Shown: positions 1 through 6,854 of the stretch, piece by piece | Numbering within the stretch: the first letter of the stretch is position 1 | Layout of the letters: each line of letters begins with the position of its first letter | DNA from: Vibrio hepatarius | GTDB lineage: Bacteria; Pseudomonadota; Gammaproteobacteria; Enterobacterales; Vibrionaceae | DNA: 64,000 nucleotides | Assembly (NCBI RefSeq): GCF_001274785.1 | Contig: NZ_LHPI01000001.1 | Span: forward strand, 992,001-1,056,000 | Direction of reading: 5' to 3' | The notes under the pieces: model-generated | What the model was told of the DNA's origin: nothing | Databases searched by the model: none | The model's input: only the letters and a program-made list of their open reading frames with translations | Position numbers and translations under genes: made by a program

Positions 1-1086
1 TCGTTCCTTAACTACCTAGTGCAAAACAAAAAGTTCTATCGATTCTTATCGGCAGAGCTGCAATGCATTAGCCGTCCTGAGTTCTCTGACTATCTCGCGT
101 GGGCTGCGCATCAACTGGAGAATGTTCAGTTCTCGACCAAAGTTGAGCATGTCGAGTACAACGGCGAGAACTTTACACTGCACACCAGCCAAGGTAGCTA
201 CCAAGCGGATAACCTTTGCATTGGTACAGGTAAAGTCCCTGCGATTCCAGATTGTGCCAAAGCGCACATTAGTGAGCGTGTGTTCCATGCTGCCGAAATA
301 GGACTGCGTGAGCGCGACTTTACCGGTAAACGCGTGATGATTATTGGTGGTGGTCAAAGCGGCGCGGATATTTTCATCAACGCACTGCAACACAAATGGG
401 GCAAACCTCAGTCTCTTGACTGGCTATCACGCCGCTCCAACTACCAACCTCTTGATGAAGCCGCGTTTACCAACGAGTTCTTCACCCCTGACTACGTTGA
501 CGCTTTCGTTAACTTATCGCCAGAAGTGAAGCAACAAGAAGTCACCAACCAAAAGCTCACCTCAGATGGCATCACGCAAAAAGCCTTGCTGACGATTTAT
601 CAAGAGCTCTACCACCGATTCGATGTGCTTAAAGAAGACAAATGGGTTCGACTGCTGCCACACCGCACTCTGACTCAGATGAGTTCTCTGGGTAACTCGT
701 TCCAACTCACCGCCAGCAACGCGCTAGGCCAGAGTATGGAAACTCACCAAGCAGACATCGTGATACTGGCAACGGGCTTCGAAGCACCTTACCCAGCGTG
801 TTTGGATTCAATTTTGCCGCTGTTCGATCTCGACCAACACAACCGCTACCAAATGACGCCAGATTTTGAAATCCAGTGGCAAGGCCAGCAGCGAAACAAG
901 ATTTTTGCTGTGAACGCCGGAATGCATACCCACGGCATTGCTGAGCCACAACTCAGCCTGATGGCATGGCGCAGTGCGCGCATCATCAACAGCCTAGTAG
1001 GACAAGCTGTTTTTGATACCGAATCAGGCCAGGGAATGATCGATTGGCTGTCACCGAGCGCACTCGTGGAACAACTGGTCGCGTAA
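1..1086 (+). CDS. iucD: L-lysine N6-hydroxylase, aerobactin synthesis (3' part)
   Basis: Partial gene: the frame is open from the first base, so the start lies outside the window. The family (IucD/SidA/PvdA flavin monooxygenases) is about 440 residues; the 361 codons here would lack roughly the first 80, including the FAD-binding GxGxxN end. The product hydroxylates the side-chain amine of lysine with NADPH and O2, the first step of aerobactin assembly in the cytoplasm. Visible are FYRFL near the left edge, the NADPH-binding loop MIIGGGQSGAD, and the late family motif ILATGF. The next gene on the same strand is the aerobactin receptor iutA, which supports lysine rather than ornithine hydroxylation. 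High confidence for the family, good for iucD. Confidence 0.9.
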   Translation, partial: SFLNYLVQNKKFYRFLSAELQCISRPEFSDYLAWAAHQLENVQFSTKVEHVEYNGENFTLHTSQGSYQADNLCIGTGKVPAIPDCAKAHISERVFHAAEIGLRERDFTGKRVMIIGGGQSGADIFINALQHKWGKPQSLDWLSRRSNYQPLDEAAFTNEFFTPDYVDAFVNLSPEVKQQEVTNQKLTSDGITQKALLTIYQELYHRFDVLKEDKWVRLLPHRTLTQMSSLGNSFQLTASNALGQSMETHQADIVILATGFEAPYPACLDSILPLFDLDQHNRYQMTPDFEIQWQGQQRNKIFAVNAGMHTHGIAEPQLSLMAWRSARIINSLVGQAVFDTESGQGMIDWLSPSALVEQLVA

Positions 1087-1094
1087 TTCACTTT

Positions 1095-1122
1095 TGCCAC
1101 TCTCCGTCATCGGTGAGTGGCA
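1095..1122 (+). terminator. hairpin between iucD and iutA
   Basis: TGCCACTC and GAGTGGCA form an 8-bp perfect stem with a 12-base loop directly after the iucD stop. The run after it is CTTTAACC, not a real T tract, so it is either a weak terminator/attenuator that lowers read-through into iutA or an mRNA-stabilising 3' structure. No convincing Fur box was seen in the 115-bp gap, so iutA probably depends at least partly on upstream transcription. Confidence 0.45.
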
Positions 1123-1201
1123 CTTTAACCTGCCCAAGTAACGAACTGGTCGTCCATTCACCGTTCGTGGGCCTATTACTACGATATACATAGAGAAGAA
1201 A

Positions 1202-3316
1202 ATGAAAGTTAAAAAAGGAAATTTGCAACTCTCTACGGCGGCCATCGCCGTTGCTAGCGCGATTCTGACCACGCCTGTGGTTGCATCAGAATCGACGATA
1301 TTTGACGAAATGGTGGTGGTTTCTAGCCGAACGCCAAAAGCGATTAGCGACATTCCTGGTACTGTCTGGTACATCAATTCAGAGCAAATCGAGCAAGAAT
1401 ATCGTGGCGGTAAAACGTTAGACGAAATTCTAGCAGCAACCATTCCATCGCTTGACGTCAGCAGTGGCGGCCGAACTCACTCAGGGCAAAACCTGCGTGG
1501 GCGTAGCATTATGGTTATGATCGACGGCGTCTCACTTCAATCTGTACGTTCTCTTAGCCGCCAGCTCGATTCTATTGACCCGTTCAACATTGAACGCATA
1601 GAAGTGCTGTCAGGCGCGACCTCTGTTTATGGTGCGGGTTCTTCTGGCGGTATTATTAACATCATCACCAAAAAAGCATCAGGCTCTGAATTGGAGTTTG
1701 AATCGTTTGTTGGTGGTAGTACCGGCTTCAACTCGAGCGAAGATTTCGACTACAAACTCGCCCAATCTATCGCAGGCGGGAACGATAAAGTTCAAGGCCG
1801 CGCATCGGTTGCTTACACTAAAACGCAAGGCTTCTTTGATAGCGATGGAGAGATTATCACGCCTGATATTACCCAAGGCTCTTCTCAATTCAACGAAACC
1901 ATCGACCTATTAGGTAACCTACAGTTTGCGATTTCTGACGAGCAACAAGTGACGCTACTGGCGCAGTACTATGATAGCCAGCAAGACTCACCTTACGGTC
2001 TGTATTTCGAAAAAGATTCGAGTGGCAACTTCAAGTATGTTGACGTGCGTGATGGCTACTCAGCGGATCGCGAGCAAGGCACAGAACGTGTGATGCTTAG
2101 CGCGACATACGCAAACAGCAACTTCTTAGGCCACCAGCTCAACGCTGAGTTGTCGTACAGAACCGAAGACCACACCTTTACTCCGTACACCCGAGAAGGC
2201 AGATCAACGTTAGCGACCAACTCTTCACGCCAAGAAACCGATCTTTTAGCGATGCGTACCGCGCTGAGTCGTTCATTCGGCGATCTGAATTTGACCTATG
2301 GTGTCGATGGCTTTATCGACAAATTCGACAGTGACAAAGCGCTGTACGACCAAGCTAAAACTGAAGCCAGTGGTGGTTTGGTTCACGACATTGCTGAGAA
2401 GCAAGGCCGCTACCCTGGAATGGATACAGAATCGTTGGCGGGCTTTGTTCAAGCGGAATACAACATCACTGACGACTGGTCAATTCAAGGTGGTTACCGT
2501 TTCCAACATATGGATGTAGAGATCAAAGACTTCCAAGCAAGCTCTAGCTCAGACTTCATTCCAGGCGGCAGCACCGACTACTCAGAAGGTCTGTTCAACG
2601 TGGGTACCATTTATCGTCTATCCCCGTCTTCACAAGTTTGGGCAAACTTCTCTCAAGGCTTCGATTTACCTCAGCTATACCGTTTCTACGGCAAGAGCCC
2701 AACGCAAGATGTTGGTGCCTCTAAACTCGAAGCGATCAAGACCGACAGCTACGAGATTGGTTACCGAAACGACTTAGAGAAGCTGTCTCTGCAATCTGCA
2801 ATTTACTACTCATACTCAAGCGCGACAGTGCAATATGAAGATGACTTCTCGATTTCCGGCTTAGCAGATCCTAAACGCGTCTACGGCGCTGAAGCTCAAG
2901 TTAGCTACTGGCTAACCGATATGCTTCAACTTGGTGTTGCGGGTCAATACGTAGTCACAGAAACCGAAACGGACGAAGGTTGGAAAGACCACGACGTGAT
3001 GGAAGCGAGTACATCTAAAGCGAACGCTTGGATCGGCTGGCATGAAAACGACTACAGCCTGAAACTACAGAGCGTGACGATGTTCGACTATGAAGACGAC
3101 GACGAACGCGAACTGGACGGCTACACAGTGGTTGATTTCGTCGGTAGCTACCAACTGCCTGTCGGTAGCCTAGGTTTTGGTATTAAGAACCTAATGAACG
3201 CAGACTATGAAACAATCTGGAGCCAGCGAGCACAGTACTGGTACGGCGATTCAGATATGTTCAAGTATCAAGGTCGCGGCCGCACTTACACTTTGAACTA
3301 CCAAGTGAAGTTTTAA
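1202..3316 (+). CDS. iutA: TonB-dependent ferric aerobactin receptor
   Basis: Outer-membrane receptor of 704 residues, usual length for IutA (about 730). It begins with a signal peptide ending near PVVASES, followed by a TonB box region (FDEMVVVSSRTPK), the plug domain with QNLRGR and the typical DGVSL and RQLDSIDPFNIERIEVLSGATSVYG block (residues ~100-145), then a long beta-barrel ending in aromatic F (YQVKF). The RQLDSIDPFNI stretch matches my memory of E. coli IutA. It sits 115 bp after iucD and ends in a strong terminator. It imports ferric aerobactin with TonB-ExbBD energy. Start at the ATG after AGAGAAGAAA. Confidence 0.92.
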   Translation: MKVKKGNLQLSTAAIAVASAILTTPVVASESTIFDEMVVVSSRTPKAISDIPGTVWYINSEQIEQEYRGGKTLDEILAATIPSLDVSSGGRTHSGQNLRGRSIMVMIDGVSLQSVRSLSRQLDSIDPFNIERIEVLSGATSVYGAGSSGGIINIITKKASGSELEFESFVGGSTGFNSSEDFDYKLAQSIAGGNDKVQGRASVAYTKTQGFFDSDGEIITPDITQGSSQFNETIDLLGNLQFAISDEQQVTLLAQYYDSQQDSPYGLYFEKDSSGNFKYVDVRDGYSADREQGTERVMLSATYANSNFLGHQLNAELSYRTEDHTFTPYTREGRSTLATNSSRQETDLLAMRTALSRSFGDLNLTYGVDGFIDKFDSDKALYDQAKTEASGGLVHDIAEKQGRYPGMDTESLAGFVQAEYNITDDWSIQGGYRFQHMDVEIKDFQASSSSDFIPGGSTDYSEGLFNVGTIYRLSPSSQVWANFSQGFDLPQLYRFYGKSPTQDVGASKLEAIKTDSYEIGYRNDLEKLSLQSAIYYSYSSATVQYEDDFSISGLADPKRVYGAEAQVSYWLTDMLQLGVAGQYVVTETETDEGWKDHDVMEASTSKANAWIGWHENDYSLKLQSVTMFDYEDDDERELDGYTVVDFVGSYQLPVGSLGFGIKNLMNADYETIWSQRAQYWYGDSDMFKYQGRGRTYTLNYQVKF

Positions 3317-3328
3317 CCGTTAGAAATG

Positions 3329-3355
3329 AAAAGCGAGCTGGTTAGGCTCGCTTTT
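3329..3355 (+). terminator. Rho-independent terminator of iutA
   Basis: A 10-bp perfect stem (AAAAGCGAGC / GCTCGCTTTT) with a 7-base loop, starting 13 bases after the iutA stop and followed by GTTTAAG. It can also work on the minus strand for the convergent GNAT gene. The same stem sequence recurs at 6605 and 9459. Confidence 0.85.
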
Positions 3356-3378
3356 GTTTAAGCGTTTAAAGTGCTTGA

Positions 3379-3888
3379 TTACACAACTGGTTCTACATCC
3401 AATGCTTTCTCTAACCACATCGAACTGATGTATTGTCCGTTCTTCTGTGCGTACTCGTTGAAAATACCCACTTCTCTAAAGCCAAAACGTTTGTGTAAAG
3501 CAATGGACGCGTCATTGGGTAGCGCAACACCAGACAACACTCGATGAACACCGAAAGCGCTTATGGATGCAAACAACTGGGCATACAGCTTGGAGCCGAC
3601 ACCTTTCCCTTTGACGTCTGGTGCTAGATACACTGACACTTCTACCGTATCGTCAAAGGCTGACATCGCTCTGTACTGCTGAGAACACGCGAAACCCAAC
3701 AGCTCTCCATTTTCCGTTGCGACATAGAGCTGGTACTTGCCGTCACTTGAGAATTGTGTGAACCACTTTTGCCGATTTCCCAGTGTAAATGGGGCTTCCT
3801 CAAAGCGAGCATGAGTATGTTCAATATAGAAGTTAAAGATATCAGTGATACCTGCCACATCTGATAGCTTCCCTATTCGAATTTCCAT
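3379..3888 (-). CDS. GNAT N-acetyltransferase, phosphinothricin-acetyltransferase-like
   Basis: 169 residues covering one GNAT domain. It opens with IRIGKLSDVAGITDIFNFYI and has the acetyl-CoA loop region VYLAPDVKGKGVGSKLY (Q/RxxGxG/A type: KGKGVG) and the late motif ALHKRFGFREVG typical of the PAT/YncA branch, which acetylates the amine of phosphinothricin-like or amino acid sulfone compounds. The substrate here is unknown. The ATG has AAGGA at good spacing. It is the last of five same-strand small genes separated by attC-like spacers, so it is probably an integron cassette gene. Confidence 0.85.
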   Translation of the reverse strand: MEIRIGKLSDVAGITDIFNFYIEHTHARFEEAPFTLGNRQKWFTQFSSDGKYQLYVATENGELLGFACSQQYRAMSAFDDTVEVSVYLAPDVKGKGVGSKLYAQLFASISAFGVHRVLSGVALPNDASIALHKRFGFREVGIFNEYAQKNGQYISSMWLEKALDVEPVV

Positions 3889-3901
3889 GAAATGTCCTTT
3901 T

Positions 3902-4026
3902 TAATTGCGCTTTGTCACTTCCCGCTATGGTGTACCACCAATCCTAACCAATACTCCTTAAACACAAAACCCAACGCGAAGGCAAAAATGCTAGGCGTTG
4001 GGCAAAGCTCTTAAAGTGCGTTGTTA
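3902..4026 (-). other. integron attC site (Vibrio repeat type)
   Basis: Read on the minus strand it starts with TAACAACGC, in which TAA is also the stop codon of the upstream VOC gene, and ends about 125 bases on at TTA, 13 bases before the next ATG. The centre has an 8-bp perfect arm pair, CCCAACGC (3970-3977) and GCGTTGGG (3995-4002), and the flanking sequence is a longer imperfect palindrome: CTTTAAG near one end is answered by TTTAAGG further in. Stop-codon overlap, length and long imperfect dyad are what Vibrio superintegron attC sites show. The distal core box is degenerate (ATTA for GTTA), so it may be poorly active. Confidence 0.75.
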
Positions 4027-4419
4027 GCCGATGAAATATTGCTTAAATTCATCACTTGGCTCTCTGTCAGAGTATACGTATACAGAGTTCCCTATCGGGT
4101 CTAAGACAGAAAACCCTCTATCCCCCCAAGGATGATCATCTAGCGGCATGATAACGTCTAATCCAGCTTTGGTGAGGCGAGCATACTCAGCGTCTACGTC
4201 ATCAACATTGAAATTAAGCATCACTCCCTGACCACCAAACACAGGCATATTCTCTTGCGGCTGAATAAAGCAAATTTCCGAACCACCTTGATCCATTTTC
4301 AACACAACATACCAACCACAATCAAAAACTGGTTTTGCTGCAAAATACTTGATGTAGTACTCACGGCAAGAATCTACTTCAGTGGTACAAAAGCATGTAG
4401 ACAGTTTATTCGTTTTCAT
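4024..4419 (-). CDS. VOC-family (glyoxalase/bleomycin-resistance fold) protein
   Basis: 131 residues from the ATG at 4419, chosen over an upstream in-frame start because AAGGA lies at correct spacing before it. Two beta-alpha-beta-beta-beta modules are seen: STCFCTTEVDSCREYYIKYF at the start and GVMLNFNVDDVDAEYARLTKAG in the second half, ending PWGDRGFSVLDPIGNSVYVYS, the classic VOC closing strand. Enzyme activity cannot be told from this; members include glyoxalases, dioxygenases and drug-binding resistance proteins. The stop codon is embedded in the attC site that follows, a hallmark of a gene cassette. Confidence 0.85.
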   Translation of the reverse strand: MKTNKLSTCFCTTEVDSCREYYIKYFAAKPVFDCGWYVVLKMDQGGSEICFIQPQENMPVFGGQGVMLNFNVDDVDAEYARLTKAGLDVIMPLDDHPWGDRGFSVLDPIGNSVYVYSDREPSDEFKQYFIG

Positions 4420-4511
4420 ATGATTTCCTTGTTCTGTGAACACAAAACTTAACCTAGAACGGCAATAGCATACGTTAAAAAAACACACTTAAATGATTTG
4501 CTGAGACTAAA
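4420..4511 (-). other. cassette-like spacer with probable decayed attC
   Basis: Read on the minus strand, the spacer after the acetyltransferase stop contains AGCAAATCATTTAAGTGTG, close to the left end of a Vibrio attC (TAACAAxxCxTTTAAG), but the matching right arm is short or lost. It ends with the AAGGA ribosome site of the VOC gene. Assignment as an eroded attC is inference from position and partial similarity only. Confidence 0.35.
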
Positions 4512-5075
4512 TCATGCCTTAGTACTAATTTCTTTTAACACTCTTGCTGGATTACCACCGATAACGACGTTATCTCCAAAGCTTTTTGTGACTACTGCAC
4601 CCGAAGCGACCACCACATTGTCTCCAAGGGTGACGCCTGGATTTATAACGGCGTGACCACCTATCCAGCAGTTGTCACCGATAGTAATTGGCTGTGCAAA
4701 TTCCAAACCGCTGTTTCTCTCGACAGGATCCAAAGGATGCGTCGCGGTATAAATTCCTACTTGAGGTGCTAGCAAGCAGTTCTTACCAAATTTTACTTCC
4801 GCAACATCCAAAATCACGCAGCCGAAATTAGCGTAGAAGTTGTCGCCAACGTGGATGTTAGAGCCATAATCACAATTGAAAGACGATTCAATATAGATAT
4901 TGTCGCCAGTTGTGCCAAACAGGCGCTTAGTTATTTCAACACGTTTGCATTGCAGCTCAACAGAGGTTGTATTTAATTCTTCAGTTAACAGCCTAGCTTT
5001 CAATCTTAGCTTTAATAATTCATCGTCACTGGGATCATATAGCTCACCAGCTAACATTTTTTCTCTTTCTGACAT
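4512..5075 (-). CDS. left-handed beta-helix (hexapeptide) sugar O-acetyltransferase
   Basis: 187 residues, the length of the maltose/galactoside acetyltransferase (Maa/LacA/NodL) family. It opens with MSEREKMLAGELYDPSDDEL, the usual N-terminal helical part, and then has hexapeptide repeats: NIHVGDNFYANFGCVILD, IGDNCWIGGHAVINPGVTLG and VVVASGAVVTKSF, with the closing GNPARVLKEI. The catalytic His region ATHPLDP is present. It transfers acetyl from acetyl-CoA to a sugar hydroxyl. A GGAG lies about 10 bases before the ATG. It is one of five same-strand cassette-like genes; similar acetyltransferases are common integron cargo. Confidence 0.88.
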   Translation of the reverse strand: MSEREKMLAGELYDPSDDELLKLRLKARLLTEELNTTSVELQCKRVEITKRLFGTTGDNIYIESSFNCDYGSNIHVGDNFYANFGCVILDVAEVKFGKNCLLAPQVGIYTATHPLDPVERNSGLEFAQPITIGDNCWIGGHAVINPGVTLGDNVVVASGAVVTKSFGDNVVIGGNPARVLKEISTKA

Positions 5076-5196
5076 TACACGTAGACTCCAAGATCAAATT
5101 GATCACAACGCTTAAACAAACACCGTTCTGCGAACGCCCAGAATACCAAGCGTAGAGAATCCGACGAAAACACCCTGTCATGAAAAAGAGTATTGA
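5076..5196 (-). other. cassette-like spacer with possible attC remnant
   Basis: The 121-bp spacer has the length expected for an attC. On the minus strand it carries GGTGTTTGTTTAAGCGTTG, which resembles the TGTGTTTAAGCGTTG half seen in the clearer attC at 5832-5949. The matching left arm is not recognisable. Inference from similarity of one half-site. Confidence 0.3.
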
Positions 5197-5814
5197 TTAG
5201 AAAGATAAACCGAGTGCTTTCAAATCGTCTTCGCATTGGGCTACATTCTTGAATTGAACCGCAGCTATACCCACTGCCTTTGCGCCTTCAACATTATGTG
5301 GCATATCGTCGATAAATACGGTTTCCGAAGCATCTAACTTATACAGGGTCAGTAACGACTGATAGATTTCAGCTTGAGGTTTGAGCATCCCTAACTCCGC
5401 AGACACTGCCGCGCCATCAAATAAAGGCCAAAAAGAGTATTTAGCCTTAAGATAAGAGACAATTTCATGGACATTGTCTGTTAGCGCATAAACGTTGTAA
5501 CCCGCCGACTTAACGCGCTTGAGGAGTTCTACAGAGCCAAAAATAAGGAGTTGTGTTTCTTTGACGTAATAAAACAGGCATTCACACTCCAAATCAGATA
5601 ACCCCAGTAAATGTTGGTACTGGGCTTTAGCCTCTGATTCAGAAATAGCTCCCTTATTCAACTCAAGCCAAGTTTCAGACTGAAAAATTAACTTTGCGGC
5701 TTGTTCCGGAGACTCAATTTCACCAAGTGTGAGTCTAACAATTTCTATGGGAGACCAACGAACAATTACGTTACCGATATCAAAGACGACATTTTTGATG
5801 TGTTCTGAACCCAT
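5197..5814 (-). CDS. HAD-superfamily hydrolase (YihX-like)
   Basis: 205 residues. HAD motif I is NVVFDIGNVIVRW (nucleophile Asp near residue 12; the second Asp of DxD is replaced by Gly-Asn as in the YihX/haloacid-dehalogenase-like branch), motif II is YALTDNV, motif III contains ELGMLKPQAEIY (catalytic Lys) and motif IV is ETVFIDDMPHNVEGA. The cap domain lies at about residues 20-90. Likely a small-molecule phosphatase of unknown substrate. AAGGAG stands at ideal spacing before the ATG. Its gene is flanked upstream by a clear attC. Confidence 0.87.
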   Translation of the reverse strand: MGSEHIKNVVFDIGNVIVRWSPIEIVRLTLGEIESPEQAAKLIFQSETWLELNKGAISESEAKAQYQHLLGLSDLECECLFYYVKETQLLIFGSVELLKRVKSAGYNVYALTDNVHEIVSYLKAKYSFWPLFDGAAVSAELGMLKPQAEIYQSLLTLYKLDASETVFIDDMPHNVEGAKAVGIAAVQFKNVAQCEDDLKALGLSF

Positions 5815-5831
5815 AGTTTTCTCCTTTCAAC

Positions 5832-5949
5832 TAACTCCACGTTGAGGTGTGCAATGCCATACCAACGCTTAAGCACAACACCTAAAACACCGAATCCAAA
5901 GCACTGTAAAAGTGTAACCGGAGCTAACCCCCTCTTAGGTGCTTTGTTA
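5832..5949 (-). other. integron attC site
   Basis: 118 bp. On the minus strand it starts TAACAAAGCACC, in which TAA is the stop of the upstream GNAT gene, and ends GTGGAGTTA, 18 bases before the HAD ATG. The outer arms pair imperfectly: CCTCTTAGGTGCTTTGTTA on one side answers CCTCAACGTGGAGTTA on the other, and TGTGCTTAAGCGTTGG lies in the inner half. Both terminal core boxes (TAAC, GTTA) are intact, unlike the site at 3902. Length, dyad and stop-codon overlap support an attC. Confidence 0.78.
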
Positions 5950-6420
5950 TAAATCTTTTTCGTAACACTGCTCAAGCTGAACTTTACCCCATAATTCTCT
6001 TTCACTTTCTTTAACTAACTGAAAGCCATTACGTAGATATAGTGACTTAGAAGCAGATAAACCTGCTACGGTCCACAGAATTACTTTGGAGTACCCTTGC
6101 TCTAAACAAAAGGTCAACGCTTCATCAAGCAGTTTCTTTCCTAACCCTTTACCACGAGCCACTGGATCAATAGAAAACCAACGAAGTTGCGCTATGGATT
6201 CAGATATCTCGCATATACAAATTGAGCCAACTAACTTGCTGTCGATTTTAGCTAACCATATACGTTCTCGATTACTTCTTCGTTTCACGAACTGGGCGAG
6301 TGGCTCAGCAACATACGCTTCAAAGGTAAAATCATATCCGTATTCTTGTGAGTACAGCACCCCATGCTGTTGTACTATCTGTCCCAGATCACCTGGTACT
6401 AGCGTATTGGTAATAATCAT
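5947..6420 (-). CDS. GNAT N-acetyltransferase
   Basis: 157 residues from the ATG at 6420, which has AAGGA six bases upstream; an in-frame start 45 bases further up lacks one. The GNAT core is AKIDSKLVGSICICEISESIAQLRWFSIDPVARGKGLGKKLLDEAL (residues ~60-110), with the acetyl-CoA loop RGKGLG and the closing motif SKSLYLRNGFQLVKESE. The substrate is unknown. It is the first gene of the cassette-like run; its stop codon lies inside the following attC. Confidence 0.85.
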   Translation of the reverse strand: MIITNTLVPGDLGQIVQQHGVLYSQEYGYDFTFEAYVAEPLAQFVKRRSNRERIWLAKIDSKLVGSICICEISESIAQLRWFSIDPVARGKGLGKKLLDEALTFCLEQGYSKVILWTVAGLSASKSLYLRNGFQLVKESERELWGKVQLEQCYEKDL

Positions 6421-6600
6421 TACTATTCCTTGTGATGATTTTGATTGGTGTGAAACCAAGTACAAGTTTTAGCAAAGTAAACGTTGTTCGCAAAGCCCTA
6501 TGATCTCATTGACCAAAACTGATTGAAGAGCATGACAGAACGAGTGACTTCACTCTAAAGCTCTGCATCGCATATAGCTTAAAATTACAAAGACCAATCT

Positions 6601-6701
6601 ACAAAAAAGCGAGCCATCTAGGCTCGCTTTTCGTTTTAACGTTTAATCTCGGGTTACAGTAATTCTACTAACTGTTTTGCGATAAACCACTCGTCATTAG
6701 T
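6601..6701. repeat. left copy of ~100-bp imperfect direct repeat (ackA 3' end + terminator)
   Basis: Aligns without gaps to 9455-9555 (constant offset 2854). The first 31 bases are identical and by eye about 85% of the whole agrees, counted manually. The two copies bracket the 6855-9311 gene. Confidence 0.75.
6605..6631 (-). terminator. second copy of the ackA terminator
   Basis: An 11-bp stem AAAAGCGAGCC / GGCTCGCTTTT with a 5-base loop, identical to the terminator after the intact ackA at 9459-9485. It follows the ackA remnant on the minus strand and works in either direction. Confidence 0.75.
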
Positions 6702-6710
6702 ACAGCATAA
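6654..6710 (-). pseudogene. ackA 3'-end remnant
   Basis: Nineteen codons on the minus strand read LCCTNDEWFIAKQLVELL-stop. The intact acetate kinase ends VIPTNEEWVIAQQSVELL-stop, so the last 15 residues agree at 11 positions, and both are followed by the same terminator at the same distance with no indel. Similarity stops upstream of about 6702. This is either the original ackA end displaced by an insertion or the scar of another ackA-like gene. Confidence 0.7.
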
Positions 6711-6854
6711 CCAGCAAACTTTTGGACAAAAGTGAGTTACTACCCATGGAGGAATCTGACTGTTCGGATTTCTTCCAATATTGCAGCTAAATGACCTTCC
6801 TTAATGTGGTTGGTGAACTTCCCTTGTCCACCGAAATTGGAGCTAAGCTAAGTG

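Larger units (their letters stand above)
6421..6854. other. intergenic stretch with ackA remnant and terminator
   Basis: No gene was found here. The part next to the GNAT gene (6421-6600) has a short dyad (GAGTGA / TCACTC around 6540-6555) but no clear attC or attI. 6601-6710 is a second copy of the ackA terminator and 3' end. 6711-6854, next to the nuclease-like gene, holds nothing recognisable. Confidence 0.6.

Noticed and set aside
1087..1201. Fur box upstream of iutA
   Set aside because: No stretch with a convincing match to the 19-base consensus; iutA is probably transcribed with the upstream aerobactin genes.
3356..3378. Possible attC fragment after the first GNAT gene
   Set aside because: Only TCAAGCACTTTAAACG resembles an attC end and the rest is terminator sequence; too short to support.
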